Origin: Staphylococcus sp. IVB6240
GTDB taxonomy: Bacteria; Bacillota; Bacilli; Staphylococcales; Staphylococcaceae
Direction: 5' to 3'
Length of the DNA stretch: 64,000 bases
Assembly (NCBI RefSeq): GCF_025558425.1
Contig: NZ_CP094718.1
Location: 930,001-994,000 of the forward strand
In this document: positions 27,858 to 37,633 of the stretch, one piece after another
How positions within the stretch are numbered: the first letter of the stretch is position 1
Layout of the letters: every line of letters starts with the position of its first letter
Program-made: the position numbers and the translations under genes
Notes under the pieces: generated by a model
Databases searched by the model: none
The model's input: the letters and a program-made list of their open reading frames with translations, nothing else
Told to the model about the DNA's origin: nothing

Positions 27858-30224
27858 ATGGCGCAAACAAAAAAGCGTAAATCACAAACGTCGCGCAGTA
27901 AGAAACGTGCACCAAAGAAAAAGAAACAAGATTCACCCATTCGCTTTGTCATAGCGATAATCGTCGTTGTTATTATTGTCCTCGGCATTTTTCAATTGGG
28001 CATGATAGGGGTAGGCATTGATAGTTTTTTTAATTATTTATTTGGCTGGACACGTTATTTAACATATATTCTTATCCTTTTAGCGACAGGCTTTTTAGCG
28101 TATAACGGCAAGTTACCAAGAACGAGACGTTTAACAGGGTCCATTGTTGGACAAATTGCGCTCTTATTTGTTGCACAAATCATTTACCGTATCACAAATG
28201 GTATGCAAGCAAGAAGGGAACATGTCTTATCATATGTATTTAAACAGTATGAAACAGAAACATTTCCCAATTTCGGTGGGGGTGTTATTGGATATTATTT
28301 ACTCGAAATACTTGTGCCCCTTATTTCTATAGCAGGTGTTGTTATCTTGACACTTTTGTTATTGGTATCAACGGGTATTTTACTCGCCAAAAAAAGTCAT
28401 CGTGATGTATTAAAAGTATGGTTTGAACAGGCAAAGAAAAGTATTGGGAAAGCTTATTTTTCTTTAACAAAACAATATGAGCAACACCGCATGAGTCATT
28501 CAGAAAAAAAAGAACAAAAACGACAACAACGTGCTGCAGAAAGTACAGCACCTAAAGATGTGTCAAACTTTGTTGAAGTACAAGAGGAAGATGAGGAAGA
28601 TATTCCTTCTATCCCGATTCTCAGACACCAAACATCACGTCAGGCTGAAGCCAATACACCTGTGAATGATGTTCCAACACCAACGCAATCAATGCAAAAT
28701 ACAGCAACCTCATCTCCTAAGCAGTCAGTAACAAAAGATGAAACAGAAACTTCGGATGATATGACACCTGCTGAAGGATCTATTTCAGAAGCGGGTGAAG
28801 TTGAAAATCAAGCGTACAAGTTACCACCTATTTCTTTATTAAATGCACCGACAAAACAGCAATCAGTTGCAAAATCGGAAGTCCAAAGAAAAGGTAGATT
28901 ACTTGAGACAACACTCAAAAACTTTGGTGTAAATGCCAAAGTGACACAAATTCGAATTGGACCTGCCGTTACACAATATGAAATTCAACCTGCACAAGGT
29001 GTGAAAGTAAGCCGAATTGTGAACTTGCATAGTGATCTAGCACTTGCCCTTGCAGCGAAGGATATCCGTATTGAGGCACCGATACCGGGGAAATCTGCGG
29101 TAGGTATAGAAGTACCAAATGATCATATTTCACTTGTAACCTTAAAAGAAGTGTTGGATGAGAAGTTTCCAGCAAAAAATAAATTGGAAGTGGCACTTGG
29201 TCGTGATATTTCTGGTGAACCAATCACAGCAGAGTTAGATAAAATGCCGCATTTACTTGTTGCTGGTTCAACAGGTAGTGGGAAATCTGTGTGTATTAAC
29301 GGTATGATTACAAGTATTTTGTTAAATGCCAAGCCACATGAAGTAAAGCTGATGATGATTGACCCGAAAATGGTGGAACTGAATGTTTATAATGGCATTC
29401 CACACTTGTTAACACCTGTTGTGACAAACCCTCATAAAGCTGCACAGGCACTGGAAAAAGTGGTAGGTGAAATGGAGCGACGTTATGATCTTTTCCAACA
29501 TTCAGGTACACGTAATATCAAAGGCTATAATGCTTTTATAGAACGACAAAATAAAGAACTTGGTGAAAAACATCCATTGTTACCTTATATTGTTGTGATC
29601 GTTGATGAATTGGCTGACTTAATGATGGTAGCAGGTAAAGATGTAGAAACTGCCATTACACGAATCACACAGATGGCGCGTGCAGCTGGTATACACTTAA
29701 TTATTGCGACACAAAGACCATCTGTAGACGTTATTACTGGGCTTATTAAAAATAATATTCCATCACGTATCGCATTTGCGGTCAGTTCTCAAACCGATTC
29801 TCGTACAATTATTGATAGCGGTGGTGCTGAGAAGTTACTCGGTAAAGGGGATATGTTGTTTATTAAAAATGGTGGTTCTACTAGAACACGTGTTCAAGGT
29901 GCATTCTTAAGTGATGAAGAAGTACAAAAAGTAGTTGACTATGTAGTAGCACAACAACGAGCCAATTATGTGAAAGAGATGACACCAGATAGTCAAGTAG
30001 ACGCATCTGCAGCAGAAAGCGATGATCCATTGTATAACGATGCGTATTTATTCGTTATTGAGCAACAAAAAGCAAGTACGTCTCTATTACAACGTCAATT
30101 TAGAATTGGTTATAATCGCGCGTCTCGCATTATGGATGATTTAGAACGCAATCAAGTAATAGGACCACAAAAGGGAAGCAAGCCAAGACAAATACTAGTA
30201 GATTTAAATGATAAAGAGGTGTAA
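27858..30224 (+). CDS. DNA translocase FtsK/SpoIIIE
   Basis: Membrane-anchored ATP-driven DNA pump that clears chromosome ends from the division septum. It has a basic N terminus, four membrane segments (about residues 28-170), an acidic and Gln-rich linker (about 210-330), and the RecA-like motor with Walker A GSTGSGKS near 469-476. The Walker B region [13 protein letters not shown] and a winged-helix gamma domain (last 65 residues, [20 protein letters not shown]) follow. It has 788 residues, matching the staphylococcal SpoIIIE-type protein rather than the second, larger FtsK. ATG at 27858 follows AGGTG by seven bases. The GntR gene starts three bases after the stop. Confidence 0.94.
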   Translation: MAQTKKRKSQTSRSKKRAPKKKKQDSPIRFVIAIIVVVIIVLGIFQLGMIGVGIDSFFNYLFGWTRYLTYILILLATGFLAYNGKLPRTRRLTGSIVGQIALLFVAQIIYRITNGMQARREHVLSYVFKQYETETFPNFGGGVIGYYLLEILVPLISIAGVVILTLLLLVSTGILLAKKSHRDVLKVWFEQAKKSIGKAYFSLTKQYEQHRMSHSEKKEQKRQQRAAESTAPKDVSNFVEVQEEDEEDIPSIPILRHQTSRQAEANTPVNDVPTPTQSMQNTATSSPKQSVTKDETETSDDMTPAEGSISEAGEVENQAYKLPPISLLNAPTKQQSVAKSEVQRKGRLLETTLKNFGVNAKVTQIRIGPAVTQYEIQPAQGVKVSRIVNLHSDLALALAAKDIRIEAPIPGKSAVGIEVPNDHISLVTLKEVLDEKFPAKNKLEVALGRDISGEPITAELDKMPHLLVAGSTGSGKSVCINGMITSILLNAKPHEVKLMMIDPKMVELNVYNGIPHLLTPVVTNPHKAAQALEKVVGEMERRYDLFQHSGTRNIKGYNAFIERQNKELGEKHPLLPYIVVIVDELADLMMVAGKDVETAITRITQMARAAGIHLIIATQRPSVDVITGLIKNNIPSRIAFAVSSQTDSRTIIDSGGAEKLLGKGDMLFIKNGGSTRTRVQGAFLSDEEVQKVVDYVVAQQRANYVKEMTPDSQVDASAAESDDPLYNDAYLFVIEQQKASTSLLQRQFRIGYNRASRIMDDLERNQVIGPQKGSKPRQILVDLNDKEV

Positions 30225-30227
30225 TAC

Positions 30228-30944
30228 GTGTCTATTAATCCAGATGTAAATAAAGTAAAAGAGTGGGTATTAGCAGAGATAGAAAGTGGACGACTAAAAC
30301 CAAGTGATATGTTACCAAGTTTATTAACGATTGCACGAACATGTGACGTAAAAACGGATGATGTACAAGGTGCGATTCATGAACTTGTTACAGAACAAAT
30401 CGTAACGGAAAACTTTGAGGAAGGTGCACGTGTCAAGAAGATGCAGCCCTTCTTTTATCCGCTTGACGAGTTAATGAGTGTTGGTCGCATGATTACAGAT
30501 AAAGGATATCGTGAAGGGACAGTCTTTTTAAGTTTAGATGAAGAACCGGCATCACGAGATGATTGTCGTGTGTTAAAACTTGAAGAAGGAACGACGATGA
30601 CAGTTATCGAAAGAATTCGAACAGCTGACGATAGTCCTGTTGTTTATTGCTTGGATAAAGTTGCTGAGAATGTCCTACAATATTTTGACACACACGATCA
30701 GCAAACGTCTATCTTTAAAGCAATTGAGAGTGCAACACAACAAACCATTGCATATGCTGAAACAGAAATTGAAGCGATTAGCTACGAACCATATATTTCT
30801 GAGGCACTTGAAGCAGATCCACATGATGGCTTGATGCTATTGAAACAAGTTCATTATACAAATGATGGAAAACCGATACTTTATTCATTGAATTATTTTA
30901 AGAGTAGTCTCGTGAAGTTTAAGACGGTTAGAAAACGACAATAA
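30228..30944 (+). CDS. ymfC: GntR-family transcriptional regulator (HutC/UTRA type)
   Basis: 238-residue regulator: winged-helix DNA-binding domain at about residues 5-70 (SGRLKPSDMLPSLLTIA) and a UTRA-type effector domain (about 90-230), which in relatives senses small sugars or organic acids. The effector cannot be told from sequence. The start is GTG at 30228 with GAGGTG six bases upstream, coupled to the translocase gene and followed by the ymfF-ymfH-ymfI cluster. That is the same order as in B. subtilis, from which the symbol is taken. Confidence 0.8.
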   Translation: MSINPDVNKVKEWVLAEIESGRLKPSDMLPSLLTIARTCDVKTDDVQGAIHELVTEQIVTENFEEGARVKKMQPFFYPLDELMSVGRMITDKGYREGTVFLSLDEEPASRDDCRVLKLEEGTTMTVIERIRTADDSPVVYCLDKVAENVLQYFDTHDQQTSIFKAIESATQQTIAYAETEIEAISYEPYISEALEADPHDGLMLLKQVHYTNDGKPILYSLNYFKSSLVKFKTVRKRQ

Positions 30945-30969
30945 TTTGGTTTATAAGGGAGGAAGATAT

Positions 30970-32235
30970 ATGACATTATATGAAAAGTTACCAGTACGTG
31001 TACTGCCAACTGATAAATTTAAAACGACAACGATCATGTTTAAATTTATGGCACCATTAGATACTGAAACAATGACAGCAAGAGCATTACTTAGTAAAAT
31101 GCTTGTTCGTGCGACGAAACAATATCCAACAGATAAAGATTTTAATCAGCATTTGTCATATTTATATGGGGCATATTTAAATAGTAATGTGTCAAAATTC
31201 AAGGATCATCACGTGATAACAGTGAGTTTAGAAATTGCAAATGAACGCTTTTTACAGGATTCACTGCCTTTATTTGATGAAGGGATTCAACTCCTTAAAG
31301 AAGTGATTTTGAATCCACTTGTGAATCAAGGAGCGTTTGATGAGACATTTTTACAACAAGAAAAACGATTATTACAAAATAAGTTGATTGCGATTGAAGA
31401 TAATAAAACGCAACTTTCGTACTTGCATCTATTAAAAAATATGTTTGGGGACCATCCTTATAGTTATCCAGCAGTTGGTCAACTTGAACAAATCGATCGT
31501 ATCGCACCTAAAACGCTATTCGATACATATCAAAATATGCTTGAACATGATAGTTGTGCAGTGTATGTGGTGGGGAATGTAGATGAGCAAGCAGCAGAAG
31601 AAAAACTGAAAGCTGCCTTTAATTTGAAGCCATTCATGTATGAACGCAATCATCAGTTACAAGATATTTATCCTGATAAAGCAGTCAATGAAGTCGTTGA
31701 AACAGCTGAGATTGATCAAGCTAAACTCAATATGGGCTTCCGTTTTCCAACACAATATGGTGAAGTGGATTATCCCGCATTCGTTGTGTTTAATATGATG
31801 TTTGGTGGCGACCCATCATCTGTACTTTTCAACGAAGTTCGTGAAAAGAAAAGTCTAGCTTATTCGATCTACTCACAAATTGATGGCAAGAATGGTTTTC
31901 TATATGTGCTAAGTGGTGTATCAAGTGCTGATTATGAAGACGCAAAGAATACAATTATTGAGGCTTTCGAACAATTCAAGCAGGGAGATTTTACTGAAGA
32001 AAAAATGGCGCTTGCGAAAAAGATTATTTTATCGCACCGCAAAGAACTGAAAGATCGCCCTAAACAAATGATTGAATTAATGCATAATCAAATTTTAGTA
32101 GAAAAACCTGAACCTGAGACATCATTTATTGAACGTATTCAAGCAGTAACAAAAGCGGATATACAAGAGTTATGTCAAAAGGCACAACTTGATACCATTT
32201 ATATTATGACAAAGGCGGTGGATCAAAGTGAATAA
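30970..32235 (+). CDS. ymfF: M16-family peptidase-like protein YmfF
   Basis: 421-residue protein with the two-lobe M16 (insulinase) fold. I start at ATG 30970 because GGGAGGA (30957-30963) precedes it; an upstream GTG at 30946 lacks a binding site. The zinc motif HxxEH is absent from the expected N-terminal position (QHLSYLYGAYLNS is seen instead), so this is probably the non-catalytic partner. It is followed, with an eight-base overlap, by ymfH, which has the motif. Together they may form a heteromeric peptidase; the substrate is unknown. Confidence 0.85.
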   Translation: MTLYEKLPVRVLPTDKFKTTTIMFKFMAPLDTETMTARALLSKMLVRATKQYPTDKDFNQHLSYLYGAYLNSNVSKFKDHHVITVSLEIANERFLQDSLPLFDEGIQLLKEVILNPLVNQGAFDETFLQQEKRLLQNKLIAIEDNKTQLSYLHLLKNMFGDHPYSYPAVGQLEQIDRIAPKTLFDTYQNMLEHDSCAVYVVGNVDEQAAEEKLKAAFNLKPFMYERNHQLQDIYPDKAVNEVVETAEIDQAKLNMGFRFPTQYGEVDYPAFVVFNMMFGGDPSSVLFNEVREKKSLAYSIYSQIDGKNGFLYVLSGVSSADYEDAKNTIIEAFEQFKQGDFTEEKMALAKKIILSHRKELKDRPKQMIELMHNQILVEKPEPETSFIERIQAVTKADIQELCQKAQLDTIYIMTKAVDQSE

Positions 32236-33517
32236 AACCTATTATCAACACATCGATGAAACAGTACATCAAGCACAATTGGATAATGGACTCACACTTT
32301 TTGTTATTCCTAAACGTGGATTTCAAAAAACATTTGTGACGTACACAACGAATTTTGGCTCATTAGATTCACGATTCAAGCCACATCAATCAGACGAATT
32401 TGTGACAGTGCCTGACGGGGTAGCGCACTTTTTAGAACATAAGTTGTTTGAAAAAGAAGAGGGTGACTTATTTACGGAGTTTGCGGAATATGATGCACAA
32501 GTCAATGCCTTTACAAGTTTTGATCGTACAAGTTATTTATTCAGTGCGACTAACTATATTGATGAAAATATCATACGCCTTTTAAAAATGGTGGAATCTC
32601 CTTATTTTACTGAAGAAACAGTAGAAAAAGAAAAAGGGATTATCGCTGAAGAAATTAAAATGTATCAAGAGCAACCTGGTTATCGTCTGATGTTTAATAC
32701 CTTACGTGGGATGTATCATGACCATCCTGTTAAAGTAGACATTGCTGGTAGTGTTGAAAGCATCTATGACATTACGAAAGATGACTTATATTTATGTTAT
32801 GAAACATTTTACCATCCATCTAATATGGTGTTATTTGTGGTAGGTGATGTGGATCCGGCACATATTTATGAGCTCGTAAAAACACATGAAGATGCACGTC
32901 ATATTGAAGCACAACCTGAGATTGTTCGAGATCCTTTACAAGAAGCACATCCTGTACTTGAAGCTGAGATGCGAGAAGAGATGCAAGTACAATCACCAAG
33001 ATTGATGTTAGGATTTAAAAATAATCAATTGGATGTATCACAAAGACGACGTGTGCAAGAAGATATGGAAATGTCATTTTTCTTTGAATTGATTTATGGA
33101 GAAGAGACACCGTTTTATCAATCATTATTGAATGAACACTTGATTGATGCGACATTTAGCTATCAAACGGTCATTGAACACACATACAGTTTTTCACTTG
33201 TCACATCAACAACAGATGCACCTGATCAATTGAAGGAGCGTTTGTTAGCAGAGTTGCAAGCTAAACTTGGGCGTGTTGAAGATGAAAAAGCATTTGAATT
33301 ACTGAAAAGACAATTTATCGGTGAGTATATTTCAAGCTTGAACTCACCAGAACATATTGCGAACCAAGCAACAAAATATTATTTTGATGGTGTGGCATTA
33401 TTTGAATTGCTAGAAATCATTGATGAAATTACGCTAGATTCAATGAATGAAACGGCTCGTCAACGCTTGGATTTAGAGAATGTTGTAGATAGCCGATTGG
33501 AGATTAAACCATCATGA
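32228..33517 (+). CDS. ymfH: M16-family zinc peptidase YmfH
   Basis: 429-residue M16 peptidase. The inverted zinc motif HFLEH is at residues 67-71, with the third-ligand region EKEKGIIAEEIKMYQ near 137-151. A second, inactive lobe follows. The start is GTG at 32228, overlapping ymfF; GGCGGTGG serves as ribosome binding site. The paired inactive-active arrangement (YmfF-YmfH) is typical of Bacilli. The stop overlaps the next gene by four bases (ATGA), so the peptidases and the reductase are translationally coupled. Confidence 0.87.
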   Translation: MNKTYYQHIDETVHQAQLDNGLTLFVIPKRGFQKTFVTYTTNFGSLDSRFKPHQSDEFVTVPDGVAHFLEHKLFEKEEGDLFTEFAEYDAQVNAFTSFDRTSYLFSATNYIDENIIRLLKMVESPYFTEETVEKEKGIIAEEIKMYQEQPGYRLMFNTLRGMYHDHPVKVDIAGSVESIYDITKDDLYLCYETFYHPSNMVLFVVGDVDPAHIYELVKTHEDARHIEAQPEIVRDPLQEAHPVLEAEMREEMQVQSPRLMLGFKNNQLDVSQRRRVQEDMEMSFFFELIYGEETPFYQSLLNEHLIDATFSYQTVIEHTYSFSLVTSTTDAPDQLKERLLAELQAKLGRVEDEKAFELLKRQFIGEYISSLNSPEHIANQATKYYFDGVALFELLEIIDEITLDSMNETARQRLDLENVVDSRLEIKPS

Positions 33518-34215
33518 AAGCACTCGTTGTAGGTGGCTCTGGTACAATAGGTACAGCAGTTGTTCAAGAGTTACTTTCTGAAGGATATGAAGTGATTTTG
33601 ACATATCATCGTACATCGCCTGATGAATTAACGAAGCGATATGATGGTCAACCAGTCCAATTACTTCAACTAGATGTGTCGCAGTCAATCGACTTTGAAC
33701 GCTTATCTTTCATTCAAAACTTAGATGCGTTGATTTATGTCAGTGGCCGCAGTGTGTTCGGCATGCTACAAGACATGACGGATGCACAAATTGATGAAAC
33801 ATACCGTATTAATGTATTTAATTTTATAAAACTCTGCCAGCATTTTGTCGGGCAGTTAATGCAACGACCGCATGGCCGTATTATTGCGATTTCATCGATT
33901 TGGGGAGAAGCTGGAGCGAGTTTTGAAACCATCTATTCTTCAATGAAAGCTGCTCAAATTGGCTTTGTGAAAGCATTAAGTCAAGAGCTTGCGATGACTT
34001 CTGTCACAGTTAATGCCATTGCACCTGGTGTTGTATCAGGAACGATGACTGAACAATTGGACGAAGAAACACGTTCCGCTTTATTGGAAGAACTGCCACA
34101 GAATCGTTTTGTTGCCCCTGAAGAAGTTGCACATATTGTTAATCATCTGATTTCACCACGTGCTCAAAGTATTACGGGTACAGTTCAACGTATTAATGGT
34201 GGCTGGTACACATAA
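33514..34215 (+). CDS. ymfI: Short-chain dehydrogenase/reductase YmfI
   Basis: 233-residue SDR with the nucleotide motif GGSGTIG (residues 7-13), a Ser at 127-128 and the catalytic pair Tyr141-xxx-Lys145 in YSSMKAAQ. The C-terminal AITGTVQ-like stretch (TGTVQRINGGW) is typical of FabG-like enzymes. Neighbouring the M16 pair suggests a role in the same pathway, but the substrate is not known. It overlaps ymfH by four bases. The gene end contains a candidate promoter for the next gene. Confidence 0.85.
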   Translation: MKALVVGGSGTIGTAVVQELLSEGYEVILTYHRTSPDELTKRYDGQPVQLLQLDVSQSIDFERLSFIQNLDALIYVSGRSVFGMLQDMTDAQIDETYRINVFNFIKLCQHFVGQLMQRPHGRIIAISSIWGEAGASFETIYSSMKAAQIGFVKALSQELAMTSVTVNAIAPGVVSGTMTEQLDEETRSALLEELPQNRFVAPEEVAHIVNHLISPRAQSITGTVQRINGGWYT

Positions 34216-34216
34216 T

Positions 34217-34225
34217 TGCTATAAT
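34217..34225 (+). promoter_or_regulatory. Extended -10 promoter for ymfK
   Basis: TGCTATAAT (34217-34225) directly follows the ymfI stop and lies 37 bases before the ymfK start. There is no good -35; extended -10 promoters need less of one. It would allow ymfK-rodZ-pgsA to be expressed apart from the upstream cluster. Confidence 0.45.
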
Positions 34226-34261
34226 ATGAAAAAGAGATCCGTGTTTGAAGGGGTGAGCGAT

Positions 34262-35095
34262 ATGTCGATGACTGAAAAAAAAGAGTGGTATTTGGAGTAT
34301 GATATTAATAAGAACCGAGCAGGTTTACTAGGGGATGTTTCAAGCTTACTCGGTATGATGGGGATTAATATTGGTTCTATCAATGGGATACAAACATCAA
34401 CACGTGCATTTATCATTAAGTCAGATAGTGAAGAAAAGGTAAAACGCTTTGAGACATTATTGAAAGAAATTGATGATATCTCATTGAATGTATTAAGACC
34501 GCCTGAATTAAAAGACCGATTGGCTGTTCGCCATGGTCGTTATTTGAAACAAGATGAAATAGACAAAAAAATCTTCCGCTTTGAAAGAGATGACTTGGGG
34601 CTACTTGTAGACTTTATGGCAGAACTTTTCAAACAAGAAGGTCATAAGTTGATTGGTATTCGTGGGATGCCACGAGTTGGAAAAACAGAGTCAATTGTTG
34701 CAGGGAGCGTTTCCGCTCATAAACGTTGGTTGTTTATTAGTTCAACGCTCATTAAACAAACAGTTCGCAGTTCATTAATCAAAGGTGAATATGACAAAGA
34801 TCACGTTTATATCATTGATGGAGCTGTAACAGCAAGGGAACAAAACCCAAAACATCAAGAATTAGTGCGTGAAGTGATGACTTTACCATCTGCTAAGGTG
34901 GTGGAACATCCAGATTTATTCGTCGAAGCGAGTGAGTATGAAATGGATGACTTTGACTACATCATTGAATTACGTGCAGAAGAGAATCAAGAAATTGCAT
35001 ATGATGAGATGAAACAAAAAACTGTAAAAAGTAAAAATAACTTAGATTTTGGTGATCCATTTGGTGGATTTGGTGATGGTTTCGGAGGATTTTAA
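34262..35095 (+). CDS. ymfK: YmfK-like protein with ACT domain and P-loop-like motif (DUF3388)
   Basis: 277-residue protein of unknown function. The first 75 residues read as an ACT domain (YLEYDINKNRAGLLGDVSSL), usually a small-ligand sensor. A DUF3388-type region follows with GMPRVGKT at 135-142, which fits a Walker A pattern GxxxxGKT. The tail is Gly/Phe/Asp-rich. I start at ATG 34262, after AAGGGGTG, rather than at codons inside ymfI. It sits between ymfI and the RodZ-like gene in a conserved Bacilli cluster, so it may be a nucleotide-dependent regulator of envelope or competence genes; this is inference. Confidence 0.75.
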   Translation: MSMTEKKEWYLEYDINKNRAGLLGDVSSLLGMMGINIGSINGIQTSTRAFIIKSDSEEKVKRFETLLKEIDDISLNVLRPPELKDRLAVRHGRYLKQDEIDKKIFRFERDDLGLLVDFMAELFKQEGHKLIGIRGMPRVGKTESIVAGSVSAHKRWLFISSTLIKQTVRSSLIKGEYDKDHVYIIDGAVTAREQNPKHQELVREVMTLPSAKVVEHPDLFVEASEYEMDDFDYIIELRAEENQEIAYDEMKQKTVKSKNNLDFGDPFGGFGDGFGGF

Positions 35096-35111
35096 GTAGG
35101 AGGTTGAATCA

Positions 35112-35507
35112 GTGAGATTAATTGGTGAAGTTTTACAGAGTAAGAGAGAGCGTTTAGGGATGACACTAACTGAGTTAGAATCTCGGACACATATCCAACG
35201 TGAAACGTTAATTGCGATTGAAAATAATCAATTTGAGACGTTGAATCAACCTACATACGTAATTGGTTTTATACGTAAATATGCACAAGCGGTCAATATG
35301 GATAGTGTGCAACTTCTTGAAAAACATCGAGAAGAGTTACCGAAAACCCACCGTTTTGCTTCAGAAGCATTGAAACAATTATCAAATGGCGAAAAATCAG
35401 CACAATTTCAAAATCGTGATAAAGAAACAAAGCAAGTTGCGATGATTATTGCAAGTCTTATTGGTGTAACAGCTGTTTTTTGGGCTGTATTTGGACTTGT
35501 GTTATAA
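35112..35507 (+). CDS. rodZ: RodZ-like HTH membrane protein (YmfM)
   Basis: 131 residues: an N-terminal Xre/HTH_25 domain (about 1-68, LESRTHIQRETLIAIENNQF) and one membrane segment near 108-129. The periplasmic domain of classical RodZ is missing, as is usual for the short staphylococcal form. Bacillus RodZ/YmfM links the MreB cytoskeleton to the membrane; cocci lack MreB, so the role here is less clear. The start is GTG with AGGAGG about 8 bases upstream. It lies just before pgsA, the standard order. Confidence 0.8.
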   Translation: MRLIGEVLQSKRERLGMTLTELESRTHIQRETLIAIENNQFETLNQPTYVIGFIRKYAQAVNMDSVQLLEKHREELPKTHRFASEALKQLSNGEKSAQFQNRDKETKQVAMIIASLIGVTAVFWAVFGLVL

Positions 35508-35546
35508 TGAATCGGTATAAAAAGATTATTAGAAAGAGGATGAATC

Positions 35547-36131
35547 ATGAATATACCTAATCAGATCACACTATTTCGTGTGATACTAATTCCTCTCTTT
35601 ATGTTATTTGCACTTGTTGATTTTGGTATGGGGCAAATGGCATTTTTTGGAGGACAAGAGGTACGTATTGAATTTTTAATCAGCGGCTTAATTTTTATTT
35701 TGGCATCTATTAGTGACTTTGTGGACGGCTACCTTGCGCGTAAATGGCAACTCGTCACGAATATGGGTAAATTTTTGGATCCATTAGCAGACAAACTACT
35801 TGTATCAGCGTCATTGATTGTACTCGTTGAACTCGGTCTTACAAATTCAGTTGTTGCCATTATTATTATTGCACGTGAGTTTGCTGTCACAGGCTTACGT
35901 TTACTACAAATTGAGCAAGGATTTGTCAGTGCAGCTGGTCAATTAGGTAAGGTTAAAACAGCTGTTACAATGGTTGCGTTAGTATTTATTTTATTAGGTG
36001 AACCATTAAGTCAATGGATCGGTTTCTCTCTCGGACAAGTATTGTTATATATTGGTGTATTCTTCACAATCTTATCTGGTGTTGAATATTTCTATAAAGG
36101 ACGCGACGTCTTTTTACAAGATAAAAAATAA
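35547..36131 (+). CDS. pgsA: CDP-diacylglycerol--glycerol-3-phosphate 3-phosphatidyltransferase
   Basis: Membrane enzyme making phosphatidylglycerol phosphate from CDP-diacylglycerol, the product of CdsA encoded earlier in this window. The CDP-alcohol phosphotransferase motif D60-G61-x2-A64-R65-x8-G74-x3-D78-x3-D82 is complete. There are several membrane helices and 194 residues. Phosphatidylglycerol is the main staphylococcal phospholipid, and changes in pgsA are known to alter daptomycin susceptibility. A strong terminator follows. Confidence 0.94.
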   Translation: MNIPNQITLFRVILIPLFMLFALVDFGMGQMAFFGGQEVRIEFLISGLIFILASISDFVDGYLARKWQLVTNMGKFLDPLADKLLVSASLIVLVELGLTNSVVAIIIIAREFAVTGLRLLQIEQGFVSAAGQLGKVKTAVTMVALVFILLGEPLSQWIGFSLGQVLLYIGVFFTILSGVEYFYKGRDVFLQDKK

Positions 36132-36154
36132 TCTCGAGATATGAGAAAAAGTAT

Positions 36155-36201
36155 AAAGTGATATTCTTAATCTTTAAAGAGGTTTTGAATATCACTTTTT
36201 T
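36155..36201 (+). terminator. Intrinsic terminator after pgsA
   Basis: Perfect 12-bp stem AAAGTGATATTC (36155-36166) / GAATATCACTTT (36187-36198), then TTT. It separates the ymf-pgsA cluster from cinA. Confidence 0.85.
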
Positions 36202-36279
36202 AAGTGCAGAAAATGTTGAGTCGTTATCATGGATAATCGATAATGATTGAGATTTATTTGATGAAATATGAAGCATTTC

Positions 36280-36310
36280 TTGGTTATTCAAATCGTGTGT
36301 AGGGTATAAT
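36280..36310 (+). promoter_or_regulatory. Candidate promoter of cinA
   Basis: TTGGTT (36280-36285) and TATAAT (36305-36310) are 19 bases apart, 63 bases upstream of cinA. The spacer is long, so strength is uncertain. Confidence 0.4.
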
Positions 36311-36372
36311 GAATAAGCATTTTAAAGATAATTTATCATGATAGAAAGTGATTTTTGGGGAGGAAACAGGAG

Positions 36373-37533
36373 ATGAGAGTTTGTATCATTGGTGTTGGAT
36401 CTGAATTGCTATTAGGGCAGATTGCCAACACAAATGCACAATATATTTCCCGTGTGTTAAATGAAGCGGGTCACCATGTATTAGAACATATTGTTGTAGG
36501 TGATAACCCAGAGCGTTTAAAACGTGTAACAGAACGAGCAATTGATCAATATGATGCTGTTATTTATACAGGTGGTCTTGGGCCAACGAAAGATGACTTA
36601 ACAAAACAAACAGTGGCAGAAGTGTTGAATAAACAATTAATTATGGACGAAGAAGCACTTGCGTTTATTGAATCTTATTTTGCATCACAAGATAAAGTGA
36701 TGACACCTAATAATAAACAACAAGCGCTTGTTATAGAAGGTTCTGAAGTTTTGGCGAACCGTGTAGGAATGGCACCAGGTATGTATGTTGTCTATGAGGA
36801 TACACATGTTGTCATGTTACCTGGGCCACCAAGTGAGATGAAGCCTATGGTCGATAATGAAATGATGCCGTTCTTTGTACAATCGGATCAGACAATCTTT
36901 TCTGAAGTACTACGTTTTTGTGGTATTGGTGAGTCTCAGGCTGAAACGGAATTATTAGATCTTATCGAGCAACAATCAAATCCAACGATTGCTCCTTTAG
37001 CAGGAAAACATGAGGTTACAATCCGTTTAACAGCAAGTGGTGAGGATATTGAAACATGCCGAGAATTGATTGCGCCTATCAAAATAGAGATCCTTTCTAG
37101 AATTGGTGAATTTTACTATGGTTCGGACAACATGACACCCGAACAAGCTGTTATGAATCATCAGCAAAAAAGTATTGCAGTGTATGATGGCGTAACAGAT
37201 GGTTTACTGAATGCACGTTTAAAACAAGCAGATCATCAACAGCGTTTGCAAGGCTATCTATTGCATCATCCATCCTATATACAAATAGATGCATCGATTC
37301 AAGAACAGGTACAAGTCAGTGCAAAACTTGTTCAATCACAATTCAATACAGAACAAGCAATCAGTCTTTTAGCAGTTGATGAACAAGTGTATATCGGTTT
37401 CTTAGATGGTGATTTATTTGGATTAAAGCAATTTAAAATGGCTACATATCGCAATCTAATTCGAGACCGCAGTCAAAACTATGTGCTCATTGAGTGGTTG
37501 AATTGGCTCAAAGAAGCAACACTTGAGAAGTAG
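36373..37533 (+). CDS. cinA: CinA-family protein (competence/damage-inducible)
   Basis: 386 residues. The N-terminal MoCF/COG1058 domain (about 1-170) has VGSELLLG and GGLGPTKDD (67-75) and in relatives carries ADP-ribose pyrophosphatase activity. The C-terminal domain, normally an NMN deamidase with the TAESCTGG and PGSS motifs, is present in length but lacks both (IAVYDGVTDGLLNARLK is seen instead), so that activity is probably lost. I start at ATG 36373 after GGGGAGG. It sits upstream of recA, the classical cinA-recA order, though recA has its own SOS-regulated promoter here. Confidence 0.88.
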   Translation: MRVCIIGVGSELLLGQIANTNAQYISRVLNEAGHHVLEHIVVGDNPERLKRVTERAIDQYDAVIYTGGLGPTKDDLTKQTVAEVLNKQLIMDEEALAFIESYFASQDKVMTPNNKQQALVIEGSEVLANRVGMAPGMYVVYEDTHVVMLPGPPSEMKPMVDNEMMPFFVQSDQTIFSEVLRFCGIGESQAETELLDLIEQQSNPTIAPLAGKHEVTIRLTASGEDIETCRELIAPIKIEILSRIGEFYYGSDNMTPEQAVMNHQQKSIAVYDGVTDGLLNARLKQADHQQRLQGYLLHHPSYIQIDASIQEQVQVSAKLVQSQFNTEQAISLLAVDEQVYIGFLDGDLFGLKQFKMATYRNLIRDRSQNYVLIEWLNWLKEATLEK

Positions 37534-37580
37534 AAACTAAAGTACGTTTGTTCGTATTGTTGGACACCAATCGAAAATAA

Positions 37581-37633
37581 GCGAACAAATATTCGCTAAA
37601 ATACTTGTAATTTCAGATTGGAGCTTGTATAGT
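37581..37633 (+). promoter_or_regulatory. SOS (LexA) box and promoter of recA
   Basis: GCGAACAAATATTCGC (37581-37596) matches the Gram-positive LexA consensus CGAACnnnnGTTCG at all but one position. It lies just upstream of a promoter with TTGTAA (37605-37610), a 17-base spacer and TATAGT (37628-37633). A weaker half-matching site, GTACGTTTGTTCG, is present near 37542-37554. LexA repression of recA is established in staphylococci. Confidence 0.65.

Noticed and set aside
36222..36250. GATAAT repeats (GATAATCGATAATG) resembling a Fur box upstream of cinA
   Set aside because: Only two of the three hexamers fit, the site is about 125 bases from the gene and lies upstream of the likely promoter, and cinA has no iron link.
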